Counted from the stretch's first letter, positions 15,971 through 25,843 are shown. The stretch is DNA of 64,000 nt from Erysipelothrix sp. HDW6A (GCF_011400295.1 NZ_CP049859.1:310001-374000); one strand, 5' to 3'. Program-made: numbers and translations. The notes: a model not told the origin generated them from the sequence alone.

Positions 15971-16359
15971 TGCTCAATACCACCATAACCATTTACAACC
16001 TTGTAAAGGCTCGTACAGGCGACACATATCAACATACGATTATTGAAGGTGTTCATTGGGAAGATGAAAAAGGTATTCGATTAGGCGATACAGTTGTAAA
16101 AAGTGAAAACTCAATATCTGTTGTGATTCCTATGTCAATTGAAGGGTTTGAACTACCTAGCAATTTTCAAAGGTTGAGTGATAAAACCGGTAAATGGACA
16201 TTAAGACCCGGAGATGTAATTGTCAAAGGAGAACACCAAGAGATTACTGATTTAAGTGATTTGAATGATGTAGACCAAAAAATGACGATTGCAAGCTATG
16301 AAGTCAATGATCAAGCGTTAATGAGTTATCTCAACAACTACACTGCAAACGGTAAATAG
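15967..16359 (+). CDS. Head closure / neck protein
   Basis: A 130-residue, mostly beta protein with no catalytic motif. It sits at the second neck position, where Gram-positive siphoviruses have a head-closure (stopper) protein often annotated as minor capsid. Segments such as WTLRPGDVIVKGEH are typical of that family. Starts with two Met codons; either is possible. Confidence 0.72.
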   Translation: MMLNTTITIYNLVKARTGDTYQHTIIEGVHWEDEKGIRLGDTVVKSENSISVVIPMSIEGFELPSNFQRLSDKTGKWTLRPGDVIVKGEHQEITDLSDLNDVDQKMTIASYEVNDQALMSYLNNYTANGK

Positions 16360-16360
16360 T

Positions 16361-16747
16361 ATGAGAAAACACAATATAACCATTGATTTACCAGGAACAT
16401 ATGAAATCGTAGACAGATTCGGATTAGGCCCTAACGGAATGACTCAAAAATTCTTTTCAAATGAATTAATGCGAATAGCAGATGGTTATGTGCCATTTAG
16501 GCAAGGTGCATTGAAAAATAGTGCAACCATTGAAACTGATGGAACAGCGATTAATTACAATGTTCCCTATGCACGAGTTCATTGGTACGGAAAAATTATG
16601 GCTGGGTCGTTACCTAAACAACCGACCGAGAAGGATATGAATTATCAAGGGGCGCCTATTCGTGGCCATAGATGGGTTGAGAGAGCGTATGCCGACAATA
16701 AAGATGCAATTATCAAAGCAGTAGAAAGTTACATGAGGAACAAATAA
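16361..16747 (+). CDS. Minor capsid / neck protein (HK97 gp10-like)
   Basis: A 128-residue protein. The centre reads YVPFRQGALKNSATI, and then NVPYARVHWYGK, the usual pattern for the phage neck protein of the gp10/minor-capsid family (pattern Y-V-P-x-R-x-G-x-L followed by P-Y-A-R-x-x-x-Y-G). It would sit between head closure and tail terminator. One-base overlap with the next gene. Confidence 0.8.
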   Translation: MRKHNITIDLPGTYEIVDRFGLGPNGMTQKFFSNELMRIADGYVPFRQGALKNSATIETDGTAINYNVPYARVHWYGKIMAGSLPKQPTEKDMNYQGAPIRGHRWVERAYADNKDAIIKAVESYMRNK

Positions 16748-17181
16748 TGGATATTCTAACTAAAATCAAAGAGTACTTTTACGAGTACGAAAAACTAGAC
16801 CAAAACGGAATTATCTATTCAGATTATCTACCTAACGAGTCAGTGAATTATGCCATCCATAAGTTGCCTATGCAAGAAGGCGATATTTTACGCTCATACA
16901 CGGGCGGAGATAAACTAAAACAATTCGCTTTCGCTTTCGATATTATCACACCTTATTCAACAGCAAACACAGTAAGAAATGATAAAAACATTCAATTCTT
17001 GATTGAACTTCAAGATTGGATTGAAAACAATAACAGAATTAATGTTCTACCAGAGATAGAGAACCCACAACGCATAGAAATATTACAAAGTGGGTTTTTA
17101 TTCAATGTAGACACAGACTCAATGAATGCAGTCTATCGAATGACTGCAAGATTGGTATATTACCAAGAAAGGAAGTTTTAA
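16747..17181 (+). CDS. Tail terminator protein
   Basis: A 144-residue protein at the tail-terminator position, directly before the major tail protein. Family features include an early Asp/Tyr-rich helix, the YTGGDKLKQFAFAFDI strand and the C-terminal MTARLVYYQ strand. It would cap the growing tail tube and join it to the neck. Starts at TAATG with the previous stop. Confidence 0.78.
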   Translation: MDILTKIKEYFYEYEKLDQNGIIYSDYLPNESVNYAIHKLPMQEGDILRSYTGGDKLKQFAFAFDIITPYSTANTVRNDKNIQFLIELQDWIENNNRINVLPEIENPQRIEILQSGFLFNVDTDSMNAVYRMTARLVYYQERKF

Positions 17182-17182
17182 A

Positions 17183-17698
17183 ATGAGTATTAAAGCAATT
17201 ATGCGTGAGCAGTCGACAAACTTTTTGAACACAAAGCCCACAGGGACAACTCCTACATATGCGTTGATGAATAAGGGTATTGAAAGTTCAGCTGTTGCTT
17301 ATAATGCAACAGTTAACACAAGACACTATGTCGCAGATAAAAACGCTACACAGGGAGTCACAGGCTTCGCCAAGCAATTAGACGTAACTCAATTCGCTTA
17401 CAAAGGCGATGCATGTTTCGAATATATTGACGATTTAATTTACAACGATGCAAAAGGATCTGATGCGGAAACCGAAATGCTACGAGTATTTAATTACCGA
17501 GCAACAACAGAAGGTGCAACCACAGGTATTCCTGCACATTTACAACCAGTTATTATTCAAATTGATTCACATGGCGGAGATGGAGGCGACCAATTACAAA
17601 TTGGTTACAACGTATTATTTAACGGAGATCCTGTAAAGGGTACTGTAAGTCTAGTTGATGGTGTACCAACGTTCACACCAGAAGGACAAGAGGGATAG
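17183..17698 (+). CDS. Major tail tube protein
   Basis: A 171-residue major tail protein. It has the family's long central repeat-like helix-strand core (TQGVTGFAKQLDVTQFAYKGD) and a Gly-rich C-terminus ending before a strong terminator. Rings of it would form the tail tube. Followed by the tail assembly chaperone, in the standard order. Confidence 0.82.
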   Translation: MSIKAIMREQSTNFLNTKPTGTTPTYALMNKGIESSAVAYNATVNTRHYVADKNATQGVTGFAKQLDVTQFAYKGDACFEYIDDLIYNDAKGSDAETEMLRVFNYRATTEGATTGIPAHLQPVIIQIDSHGGDGGDQLQIGYNVLFNGDPVKGTVSLVDGVPTFTPEGQEG

Positions 17699-17715
17699 TC
17701 TCCCTCTTTTATTTT
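17689..17715 (+). terminator. Terminator after the major tail gene
   Basis: AGAGGGA / TCCCTCT stem, loop TAGTC containing the stop codon TAG, followed by TTTTATTTTT. Partial termination here is common in siphoviruses and lets the tail tube gene be expressed above the genes behind it. Confidence 0.8.
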
Positions 17716-17731
17716 TAAAAAAGGAGACCAT

Positions 17732-18151
17732 ATGAAATTAACAAACGATGTAAAGCATTCAGTAACAGTAGAAAATGAGCATGGCGATAAAGTGACGTTT
17801 GATATTGATATTTCAGACATGATTCAAGTCGGAACAATTACCGAGATTTTTGGCGTTTACAACGAAATGATGGCGATTGACATTCCAGAAGATGGACTAA
17901 AAGAAACGCTATCGGCAATTAAAGCGATCAAAGCAAAAATGAATGAAGTCAACGAACTTTTAGATGAAGCGTTTGGTGCAGAATTAAGAGAAAAAGCGTT
18001 CTTAAACTCTAATTCAATGTTTCTATACAATGATTTCTTCGAAAAACTAGAAAAAGAGTTCGAAAAAGCCGGAATCAAAGTTGAGTCAAAAATTAAAGAA
18101 ATCAAAAAGAAGTATCTAGTGAAAGACCACAAATCGAAGGACACTATCTAA
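17732..18151 (+). CDS. Tail assembly chaperone (first)
   Basis: A 139-residue acidic, helical protein between the major tail protein and the tape measure, the position of the gpG-type chaperone that coats the tape measure during assembly. Strong ribosome site (AAAAAGGAGACCAT). Ends one base into the next gene (TAATG). I see no clear slippery heptamer at the junction, so the two chaperones are probably made separately. Confidence 0.78.
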   Translation: MKLTNDVKHSVTVENEHGDKVTFDIDISDMIQVGTITEIFGVYNEMMAIDIPEDGLKETLSAIKAIKAKMNEVNELLDEAFGAELREKAFLNSNSMFLYNDFFEKLEKEFEKAGIKVESKIKEIKKKYLVKDHKSKDTI

Positions 18152-18699
18152 TGAATCTAATTCGATATGCAACAATCCAAGGGGAAAAGTATCCCATAAA
18201 CACAGATTTTAAAGTTGCTATCGAGTGCGACAGGGTCATCAACGATCCGGATGTTGATGACTTTGAGCGTGGTATAGCGGTGGTCACTTTACTATTCGGT
18301 GATGCCCCTTATTGTGAAGAAGCATTAAAAAAATCAAGTATATTCCTAAGTGGTGGCGAACAAGAAGAAAATAACCAAAAAAGATTGATTGACTTCAATC
18401 AACATTGGGATTTGATATACAGCACTTTTAAGGGTCAATACGGCATAGATTTACATAAAGAAGATATGCATTACCAAGAGTTCATAATGCTTCTCAAAGG
18501 CGTTAAAAACACTGCTTTAAGTGATGTTATTGATATTTTATCAAGAAACCCAGCAGAAGAAAAAGACTACAAGTCTAGGAAAGCGCTTATCGAAGCACAA
18601 AACAAGTTAAAAATAAAAGAAAAGAAACAAGCACCTAAAAACAGTGCTTTTTTAAACGCATTGGCACCGGAAGTGAAGGGAGGTGTAATCGATGGCTGA
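18151..18699 (+). CDS. Tail assembly chaperone (phage Gp15 family)
   Basis: A 182-residue protein of the bacteriophage Gp15 family. Family features are the N-terminal YATIQGEKYPINTDFKVAIE, a central helical region with FNQHWDLIYSTFKGQYGIDL, and an Ala/Lys-rich C-terminus. It is the second chaperone for the tape measure and overlaps that gene by eight bases. Confidence 0.83.
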   Translation: MNLIRYATIQGEKYPINTDFKVAIECDRVINDPDVDDFERGIAVVTLLFGDAPYCEEALKKSSIFLSGGEQEENNQKRLIDFNQHWDLIYSTFKGQYGIDLHKEDMHYQEFIMLLKGVKNTALSDVIDILSRNPAEEKDYKSRKALIEAQNKLKIKEKKQAPKNSAFLNALAPEVKGGVIDG

Positions 18700-20650
18700 T
18701 GGACATATTAAGATTGATACCAGACTTGATAATTCTAAAATCAAAAATGATTTGAACGAACTTAAAAACATGGTTGAAAACGGAGCGGAAGAGGCTACCG
18801 AAGAATTCGCTCAAAAGGTAGAAAAGTTAAATGCTGCTTGGGCGAAGTTGGAAGCTCAACAATCACGTAATAACTCAAAAATTAGCGAATATAAAGCTGA
18901 AATGGCCGATTTACAACGATATATGAATTTAGATACTAGTGCCGGAAAACCTGTGGAAATCGGACAACTGAAAGCGTATGAAGAGCTAGCTCAGAAATTA
19001 AAAGAAGCAGAAGCAAATGCACAAGGTTTGGAAGCGTCAATGTCTAAGGTCGGTTTAGATGCTCAAAAACTATCACAATCAACTAAACAAGTAGAAGTAA
19101 ATACAAAAACCGCAAAAACCAACACCGAAGGAATGTCTGACGGCGTTAAAAGAGGCACAAGAACATTGGCTCGGTACGCAGGAATGTTACTTGGCGTTAG
19201 AGCGATTTATGGTGGTATTCAAAAAGCGGTGAGCGCTTGGATGTCATCAACGCAAGAAGGCGCACAAGCTCAAGCTGACTTAGCTGGTATATGGGCTTCT
19301 TTAGGAAACACTTTGGCACCAGTTATTCAATGGCTTATTAATGGATTAAAAACAATTCTTGGGTACGTAAACGCCATCACAAAAGGCTTATTCGGTTTTG
19401 AATTATTTTCGAGAGGAACAGCCAAAAATCTAAGTGGCGCAGTTAAGCAAGCTAAAGAGCTACGAAAGCAACTCGCAGGATTCGACGAAGCGAATGTATT
19501 AGGTGATAACGGTCAACAAAATTTATCGGGAGGTTCTGGCGCTTCCGTTTCTGGTTTAGACATTGAAGCACCTGATTTAGAATGGCTACAAAAATATAAA
19601 CCGTTGGTAGATGCCCTAATAGACGCTTTTAAGATTTTATTTGATTCCGTTGTCAGCGTTACCTTATGGATTGGAGAACATTTTGTAAAAGGTTTGATGG
19701 TGGTTGCGGAATGGCTTGGAAAAAGCGATATATCAGTAAAGGACTTAGTTATAACGTTAGGTGGATTGTTGATCGCCTTCCAATTGTTCAAAGTTCTTTC
19801 TGCCGCTTCTCCATTTGCTTGGGTTGTTATTGCAATCGTTGCAATTATCACGGCTATCGGATGGCTATCCGAAAATTGGGAAAGTGTTGTTGATGTATTT
19901 AATAACACAATCGGAAAAGTGATAGATTGGTTCCAAAACCTAGGAAGCACAGTTTCTTCGTTTTTCGACAACCTTATTAAAAAATTGCTTGAGTCCGATT
20001 TTTGGTTTGACAGGGTCGTTGGAAATATAATTTCTTTTTTCAGAACGGCTATAAATTTAATCGCTAGTTATTGGAAAGGATTCTTTTCAGGAATTTTTGA
20101 AGAAGCATCTAATGTCATAAAAAATATAAAAGGCATATTCTCTGGATTAATCACTTTTCTTAGTGGTGTTTTTTCTGGAGATTGGAAAAAAGCGTGGCAA
20201 GGAATTGTTAAAGTGTTCGAAAACGTCATAGGCGGTATAGCGAACGTGTTTAAAGCGCCGTTCAATATAATCATCAGTGGTATTAACGGATTTATTAGAG
20301 CAGTCAATAAAATAAAGGTTCCTGATTGGGTTCCGAGTTGGCTTGGTGGTGGTCGTGGTTTCAATATCCCACAAATCCCAAGACTAGCTAAAGGTGGTAT
20401 AACAACAGGTGCCACAACAGCGATCATTGGTGAAGCAGGACGTGAAGCAGTAGTTCCGCTACAGAACAATACCGGATGGGCTAAAGATTTCTTAGATGTT
20501 TTGAGTCAATATGGCGGTTTTGGCGGAAACTCAAATCAACCGCAAGTGATTCAATTAGTAGTTGATAGAAAAGTCTTGGCGCAGGTTGTCAACGATTCAA
20601 ACAAAAACGATAATTTCGCAACGAACGGAGGGTTAAGTTATGGCTATTGA
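18692..20650 (+). CDS. Tape measure protein
   Basis: A 652-residue tape measure that sets tail length and helps DNA entry. It has an N-terminal coiled coil (about 1-160), a hydrophobic central part with probable membrane segments (about 350-400), and a C-terminal block with AKGGITTGATTAIIGEAGREAV, usual for these proteins. At about 0.15 nm per residue the tail would be roughly 100 nm, a short-to-medium siphovirus tail. Ribosome site GGGAGGTGTAATCG. Confidence 0.9.
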   Translation: MADGHIKIDTRLDNSKIKNDLNELKNMVENGAEEATEEFAQKVEKLNAAWAKLEAQQSRNNSKISEYKAEMADLQRYMNLDTSAGKPVEIGQLKAYEELAQKLKEAEANAQGLEASMSKVGLDAQKLSQSTKQVEVNTKTAKTNTEGMSDGVKRGTRTLARYAGMLLGVRAIYGGIQKAVSAWMSSTQEGAQAQADLAGIWASLGNTLAPVIQWLINGLKTILGYVNAITKGLFGFELFSRGTAKNLSGAVKQAKELRKQLAGFDEANVLGDNGQQNLSGGSGASVSGLDIEAPDLEWLQKYKPLVDALIDAFKILFDSVVSVTLWIGEHFVKGLMVVAEWLGKSDISVKDLVITLGGLLIAFQLFKVLSAASPFAWVVIAIVAIITAIGWLSENWESVVDVFNNTIGKVIDWFQNLGSTVSSFFDNLIKKLLESDFWFDRVVGNIISFFRTAINLIASYWKGFFSGIFEEASNVIKNIKGIFSGLITFLSGVFSGDWKKAWQGIVKVFENVIGGIANVFKAPFNIIISGINGFIRAVNKIKVPDWVPSWLGGGRGFNIPQIPRLAKGGITTGATTAIIGEAGREAVVPLQNNTGWAKDFLDVLSQYGGFGGNSNQPQVIQLVVDRKVLAQVVNDSNKNDNFATNGGLSYGY

Positions 20651-21017
20651 TGTACTGCTACAATTAAATGGTAAAAACTTTACAGCTTCAACCCTGAGTG
20701 GTGTAGACATAGAACGCAATAAGCTATGGGATTCAAATTCCGGTCGTTTAATCAACGGTAAATGGGTAGGCACTTTAATCGGTATCTTCCCTAAAATCGT
20801 CGCTAGTTTTTACCCAAAAGATGAAATCGAATTGTCGAGTTTAATGGTTGAACTAGATAAGCCAAGTTTAACCGTTCGATACTACAACCCAAAAACACGC
20901 TCTATGGTCAATTTGGGAACCTACACGAGCGATTACAAAGTAACATTGTTAACTACATTGGGTTACGAAATTGAGCCTGTAAAGGTCTCGTTTATATCCA
21001 CAGAAAGGGAGCGATAA
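20640..21017 (+). CDS. Distal tail-associated protein
   Basis: A 125-residue mostly beta protein between the tape measure and the tail fibre/endopeptidase gene. Resembles a short tail protein group seen at this position in Gram-positive siphoviruses (DUF6711-like). It may be a compact distal tail component joining tube and tip. The call rests largely on position. Overlaps the tape measure by 11 bases. Confidence 0.65.
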   Translation: MAIDVLLQLNGKNFTASTLSGVDIERNKLWDSNSGRLINGKWVGTLIGIFPKIVASFYPKDEIELSSLMVELDKPSLTVRYYNPKTRSMVNLGTYTSDYKVTLLTTLGYEIEPVKVSFISTERER

Positions 21018-21018
21018 C

Positions 21019-23778
21019 ATGTATGATGTAAGTCAAACATTCATAGACAATTCAAGAAAACAAGGACGTCAAATTGATGTCCTTTTATCTTGGAATGGCA
21101 ACGTCCCTAGTGGTGATGATGTATTAAAAATTGATAAAACATTCGACGGTGATTTCTATCGAACAATCATGCAACAAATCGAAGGCGAAATTGTCGGAAG
21201 GTACGACTTAACAGGACAAATAATTAATATTCAGGTCGGTATCTCTTATGATGGTTCGCCTTTTGAATATGTTGATTGGGGCGAATTTCTTGTTAAAGAA
21301 CATGAGCGTGTCGTTGGTTCAAGTCCAGAGTTTGACAGGACGACGTTTAAAGCCTATGACAAACTACTTCTTTCTCATACCTTATATGACGTCAATGAAC
21401 TTGGAATCACGTTTCCTATAAGCGTATTTAACCTATACGAAGCAATCGCAAACTACTTAGGATTAGAAATTAGCGAAACATCAATTGTCAATGGCGAAAA
21501 GATGATAACCGAAGATAAATGGACAAACATCGAAGATGTAACTTATCGTAATATTCTTGATGAAATTAGTGCGGTAAGTGGCAGTTCGATTATGATTCAT
21601 GGTGGCAAGTTGTTATGTAAATATGTTGATTTAGAAGCGCCACTAGATACAATCGACGAGAATAACGTAAAAACAATTAGTATAGGCGATGTATTAAAAC
21701 AAATAAACATGCTTAATCTCACAAGAGAACAAGCGCATGACAACTATGTATTGCCTGTTGAATGGGAAGATATACCAGTAAACGATAGAAGTGAAATCGT
21801 TATCGCAGACAACCAAATTATGGACAAGGATAGAGAATTGTATGCACCTGATTTACTTGGTTCAATTCAAGGATTGTCATACTATCCATTTGAAACAAGT
21901 GGGTATGGATTGTTTCATTTAGAACCATTAGATGTTGTTACTGTGATTGATATGAATGGCGCAGAACACACAAGCGTTATTACGTCAGGGAGAATGGTTC
22001 CAACCGTCGGAAATATCGAAGAATTAAAATCGGCTATCCCGGGTAAAACCAAAGAACAATATGCGTTGGTTACAGACAACAAAAGACAGTTCATGCGTGT
22101 GTATTTTTTAGTTGATCAGCAAAACGGAATTATTAAAGGCTTGGTTGAAAAACAAACAGAGGCATCGGAGAAAATTTCAGAACTTGAACTTACAGCAGAA
22201 GAGATACAAGCACAAGTAAGTAATATAGCAGTAGGTTCAAATATTATTTATAACTTGAACTTTGAAGATGATATGAGTGGTTGGCGATTTTTGAATGACG
22301 GTTACTTAACATTTGGCGAAAAGGCAAGATTTTATTCAGGAGCATTATTTAACTCTAATGCTATTCCAATTACAACTCATTCGTTATCTAAATCTTCAAT
22401 TAGATTTCTTAGAACAGGTACTGCAATAAGTCCTAAAGGTTATGTTGTACCTAATTCAGTTTATTCATACAAAGCACGAAGAATGGACAACTTACAACGC
22501 TATACAGTTACTGTAATTGAATACAATTCAAGCAACACAGAAATTAAAAGAACACCATTCAACTTAGTGTCAAAACAGTATGAAGAATTTACGATACAAC
22601 CTGCACAAAATACGATGTATATTGCGTTACAGTTTGATGTTTATGATTCAACAGTATTAACACTAAGCGAGCAAATGTTCGTTCGTGGTAAGCCTGCAAA
22701 TTTCCAAGAAAGTGCAGAATCAGTAAAGATATGGGCACAATCACAATTTGTTATTACAGACAATCAAATTAAGTCTATGGTATCAGATATTCAAATAGTA
22801 AACGGTAAGGTAGCAAATAACACTTCAAGCATTACTCAACAAGCGAGCCAAATTCAATCGTTAGTTACAGATGTAGGAAATGCACAATCTGCAATTACAC
22901 AGAATGCAGATAATATCAATCTTAAAGTAGAAAAGGACGGAGTGAAAAGTGCCATCAATTTAAGTCCAGAAACAGTAAAAATAGACAGTAAGAATTTAGA
23001 CTTTAACAATGCTACTGGAAACAACGTTAATCTAACAGGGAAAATAACTGCTACGAGTGGAAAAATTGCTGGGTTTGATATTAATGGAAACGACTTAATC
23101 GGAGAAGAAGTTTCCCTTAAGCCTAAAGAACTAAAAATAGGGAGCGCAGCACTAAAGGGTGGGTACATTGAATCAACACCATCTCTTTTAATGGAAATTT
23201 CTAGATTTAAAATTTCAAATCCAACAACAGGTGGTTCAATGTGGCTTTACTTAAATGATGATAGGGTAGTCACTCACTCCGGAAGCACTATAATCGGTTT
23301 ATTTGATAGAATTTCACCAAAAACTTCCGGTTATAATATTGGAGATTTAACACAAAGATACGGAACTATTTACCTTCAAAATCAACCTAACGTATCATCA
23401 GATGAACGTTACAAATCTAACATTCAAGATATAGATAACGATTTACTAGACACATTTGAAGAAGTAATGCCTAAATTATTCAATACTGAATTTGATAACA
23501 ATATACACTTTGGTTACATTGCACAAGATGTCGAACGTGCATTGTATAAATACTGCTTAAAGAAATACGGTTATGAATTTGCAAATGAAAAAGTTAAACA
23601 ATTTGCGGTTTTATCTAAAAGTGAATCGTATCTATCGTTATTGTATGGCGAATTAACAGTAATTAAAGATGCTTACTATCATAGAGAAGTTGAAAGATTA
23701 AAATTACAAAATTTAGCATTACAAAGTGAATTACAAGCAATTAAACAATTTATAGGAATGGGGGAAAATAATGCCTAA
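21019..23778 (+). CDS. Tail tip/fibre protein with C-terminal S74 intramolecular chaperone
   Basis: A 919-residue structural protein. Residues 1 to about 370 resemble the siphovirus tail hub (gp37/Prophage_tail-like). About 395-560 looks like a carbohydrate-binding-type beta domain beginning NIIYNLNFEDDMSGW. About 560-700 is a coiled-coil shaft. The C-terminus has SSDERYKSNIQDID at about residue 793, the hallmark of peptidase S74, which trimerises the fibre and then cuts itself off. Cleavage near Ser794 would release about 126 residues. Likely the receptor-binding fibre. Confidence 0.87.
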   Translation: MYDVSQTFIDNSRKQGRQIDVLLSWNGNVPSGDDVLKIDKTFDGDFYRTIMQQIEGEIVGRYDLTGQIINIQVGISYDGSPFEYVDWGEFLVKEHERVVGSSPEFDRTTFKAYDKLLLSHTLYDVNELGITFPISVFNLYEAIANYLGLEISETSIVNGEKMITEDKWTNIEDVTYRNILDEISAVSGSSIMIHGGKLLCKYVDLEAPLDTIDENNVKTISIGDVLKQINMLNLTREQAHDNYVLPVEWEDIPVNDRSEIVIADNQIMDKDRELYAPDLLGSIQGLSYYPFETSGYGLFHLEPLDVVTVIDMNGAEHTSVITSGRMVPTVGNIEELKSAIPGKTKEQYALVTDNKRQFMRVYFLVDQQNGIIKGLVEKQTEASEKISELELTAEEIQAQVSNIAVGSNIIYNLNFEDDMSGWRFLNDGYLTFGEKARFYSGALFNSNAIPITTHSLSKSSIRFLRTGTAISPKGYVVPNSVYSYKARRMDNLQRYTVTVIEYNSSNTEIKRTPFNLVSKQYEEFTIQPAQNTMYIALQFDVYDSTVLTLSEQMFVRGKPANFQESAESVKIWAQSQFVITDNQIKSMVSDIQIVNGKVANNTSSITQQASQIQSLVTDVGNAQSAITQNADNINLKVEKDGVKSAINLSPETVKIDSKNLDFNNATGNNVNLTGKITATSGKIAGFDINGNDLIGEEVSLKPKELKIGSAALKGGYIESTPSLLMEISRFKISNPTTGGSMWLYLNDDRVVTHSGSTIIGLFDRISPKTSGYNIGDLTQRYGTIYLQNQPNVSSDERYKSNIQDIDNDLLDTFEEVMPKLFNTEFDNNIHFGYIAQDVERALYKYCLKKYGYEFANEKVKQFAVLSKSESYLSLLYGELTVIKDAYYHREVERLKLQNLALQSELQAIKQFIGMGENNA

Positions 23779-24208
23779 ATTTATTAAAAAAACACATACT
23801 AAAGATTCACCAGCCGACCACAATTATGCAAATGATTTAGAAAGAAGAATTGCAGATGCTATTGATCCAATCGCAGTTGAATCTTCACTTCTAAATTTCC
23901 GAACTTCGGACATCTTAGGAGGAGGGGGAACAACAACATATTACACACGTTCAGTTGTGGCTTTAGGAAGATTGAGGGTTGTTTCAATATTTGGTGTATC
24001 ATCTACTGGAGCTGGGACAAAAAACATAGGATATATACCAGAAGGATATAGACCTAATACATCATTGGTAGTGCAAGTCTACACAACTGATGGAAGTTCG
24101 TTTATTTCAAGGTCTGCAACTATTGGAGCAGATGGAACGATTGCTGTCTATTTTTCAGCAACAGAAGCAGGAAAAGTCTATCATTTGAATTTTACATATA
24201 CAGTATAA
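23771..24208 (+). CDS. Tail tip / receptor-binding accessory protein
   Basis: A 145-residue protein. A short N-terminal helix (LERRIADAID) precedes a Gly-rich hinge (GGGGTTTYY) and a beta-rich C-terminal domain with YIPEGYRPNTSLV, a pattern common in the C-terminal head of phage tail fibres and baseplate proteins. It overlaps the S74 fibre gene by eight bases, so it may be a fibre partner or a separately made head domain. Confidence 0.65.
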   Translation: MPKFIKKTHTKDSPADHNYANDLERRIADAIDPIAVESSLLNFRTSDILGGGGTTTYYTRSVVALGRLRVVSIFGVSSTGAGTKNIGYIPEGYRPNTSLVVQVYTTDGSSFISRSATIGADGTIAVYFSATEAGKVYHLNFTYTV

Positions 24209-24221
24209 AGGAGAGAAAAAC

Positions 24222-24494
24222 ATGGAAATTTTAGAATTATTACAAAGCAATACATTGCCTATTATCGTATTAGGTTGTGGAGTAGTAGGTTATATCTTAA
24301 AGGAGTATATTCCTTTAGATAGTAAACACATTCCACTTATTATGGCAGTATTAGGTATTGTATTTAATATCGCAATAAATGGTTATATTGGTGTAGCAGA
24401 AACAATTATTGCAGGTGCAGTAAGTGGACTTGCAAGTACTGGATTACATCAAGTATTCAAACAATATTTTAACGATAAGAAAGAAGTTGAGTAG
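24222..24494 (+). CDS. Phage holin
   Basis: A 90-residue membrane protein with three hydrophobic stretches (about 12-30, 38-55, 58-75) and a charged tail (QYFNDKKEVE). It resembles the phage_holin_5-type family with the motif YIPLDSKHIPLIMAVLG. It lies immediately before the endolysin, the usual lysis cassette order, and would make the membrane lesions that release or activate the endolysin. Ribosome site AAAGGAGAGAAAAAC. Confidence 0.87.
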   Translation: MEILELLQSNTLPIIVLGCGVVGYILKEYIPLDSKHIPLIMAVLGIVFNIAINGYIGVAETIIAGAVSGLASTGLHQVFKQYFNDKKEVE

Positions 24495-25442
24495 ATGACA
24501 TTAAGAAGTGAAGTAGCAAAACATTTATTCAAAGAAGATATTGCAGATAATTTCAAAAGACGTATTACAGGTGGCTTTTGGAATACAGATGCAAGCTATC
24601 CATATAAACCACATATTGGTGTAGATTATGGTGCAAACATTGGAGAAGAATTGATCGCTTATGATGACTACGAAGTTATTGGTATAAATACAGGAAATTC
24701 AGATTATGGACAACACGTATATTTATACTTTCCTAAGATTGATAAAACTGGACATTATGCACACATGGACACTATTTCAGTATCTAAAGGTCAAAAAGGC
24801 AATGCTAGAGATGTTATTGGTACATCAGGAAATACAGGTAAGTCTAGTGGTCCTCACTTACACTTTGGCTTTGCTAATGGTAAAGTAACAAACACAAATA
24901 AAGGTTCAGAAGGGAATCCTTGGATAAACTTTGAAACTTATGTGTATGCACCTATCGGACAAGAAAGTCTTGTAAGACAAGATGGCAAGTTTACAGTTAC
25001 TGTAGAAGAAGGTTTAAACGTTCGTAAAGAACCTAGTATCAATTCAGAGCGTGTTTCAGGCTTGTCTAATGGTCAATCTGTTATCTATGATAATTATATC
25101 GATTCAGAAGGTTATCGTTGGGTATCGTGGCTACATAACGGTTCTCGAGTATATGGCGCAAGACGTACATTAGATAATAAAGAAATCTATGGTATTGCAG
25201 AGTTTCTTAATCAAGAACAAGAAAAGCCTGTAAGTGATATTGGTAAATCATGGACACCTAAGAATGTACCGTTAAAGTTATATCCACAATCAACTGGTGG
25301 TACTAACTATGGACCAAGTAAGACTGAACGTACATACAAGATTTTAGACGAAGCAAATGGACGAGTTCAAATTCAACACAAATTATTTAATGCACCACAG
25401 AATAAAGTGTGGGTAAACAAGTCTGATGGTAGAGTGGGGTAG
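24495..25442 (+). CDS. Endolysin: M23 endopeptidase with SH3-like domains
   Basis: A 315-residue lysin. The M23 (LytM) zinc endopeptidase domain covers about 25-150, with His40 and Asp44 (HIGVD) and the H-x-H pair His121/His123 (PHLHF). An SH3_3-type domain follows at about 155-220 (GLNVRKEPSINSERV), and a third, probably wall-binding domain fills about 240-315. There is no signal peptide, so holin-mediated release is expected. It would cut peptide cross-bridges rather than glycan. Confidence 0.9.
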   Translation: MTLRSEVAKHLFKEDIADNFKRRITGGFWNTDASYPYKPHIGVDYGANIGEELIAYDDYEVIGINTGNSDYGQHVYLYFPKIDKTGHYAHMDTISVSKGQKGNARDVIGTSGNTGKSSGPHLHFGFANGKVTNTNKGSEGNPWINFETYVYAPIGQESLVRQDGKFTVTVEEGLNVRKEPSINSERVSGLSNGQSVIYDNYIDSEGYRWVSWLHNGSRVYGARRTLDNKEIYGIAEFLNQEQEKPVSDIGKSWTPKNVPLKLYPQSTGGTNYGPSKTERTYKILDEANGRVQIQHKLFNAPQNKVWVNKSDGRVG

Positions 25443-25445
25443 TAT

Positions 25446-25697
25446 ATGACAGAATGGAGTGTATTTCTTGTGGTTACCGCAATGTTAGGTTTTGTGGGAA
25501 CAATGTACACAATGTTTTATAAACCCACTAACGAGCTTAAAATTGAAATAGTGAAGTTGAATGGAAATCTTGAACACCTTAATAGAAGTGATATCAATCA
25601 AAATAAAAGATTGGATAAGCACTCAGATGCTTTAGATGATCATGAGAAACGATTGACCGTAATTGAAAGTACAAACTATATTAAAGATAGATATTAA
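25446..25697 (+). CDS. Membrane-anchored coiled-coil lysis-associated protein (XhlA-like)
   Basis: An 83-residue protein with an N-terminal membrane segment (about 5-27) followed by a charged coiled coil (about 32-75). The shape recalls XhlA/hemolysin-type lysis proteins, though those usually have the coiled coil first and the membrane span last. It follows the endolysin after three bases and is followed by a strong terminator, so it is the last gene of the late operon. Confidence 0.6.
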   Translation: MTEWSVFLVVTAMLGFVGTMYTMFYKPTNELKIEIVKLNGNLEHLNRSDINQNKRLDKHSDALDDHEKRLTVIESTNYIKDRY

Positions 25698-25703
25698 AGA
25701 ATT

Positions 25704-25733
25704 GCCACTCTCTTGATTGAGGGTGGCTTTTTT
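25704..25733 (+). terminator. Terminator of the phage late operon
   Basis: A 9-bp stem, GCCACTCTC with GAGGGTGGC (one G-T pair), loop TTGATT, then a T-run. Placed just behind the lysis genes, it separates them from the DUF3825 gene. Confidence 0.9.
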
Positions 25734-25843
25734 CTTGTTGTTTTTGTCCAACAAAAGGGGCGCACATCATAATTGATAGTGGCAATTTTAATGTTAGTAG
25801 TATAGAATTAGACTTATATAGTAGAGATAAAGGAGGAAATGAT

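Noticed and set aside
19513-19971. 152-codon minus-strand ORF and others inside the tape measure gene
   Set aside because: Shadow frames of a clear structural gene, with no ribosome sites.
25769-25843. Longer DUF3825 protein from an ATC near 25,767
   Set aside because: The frame is open, but TTG 25,844 has the far better ribosome site and the domain starts after it.
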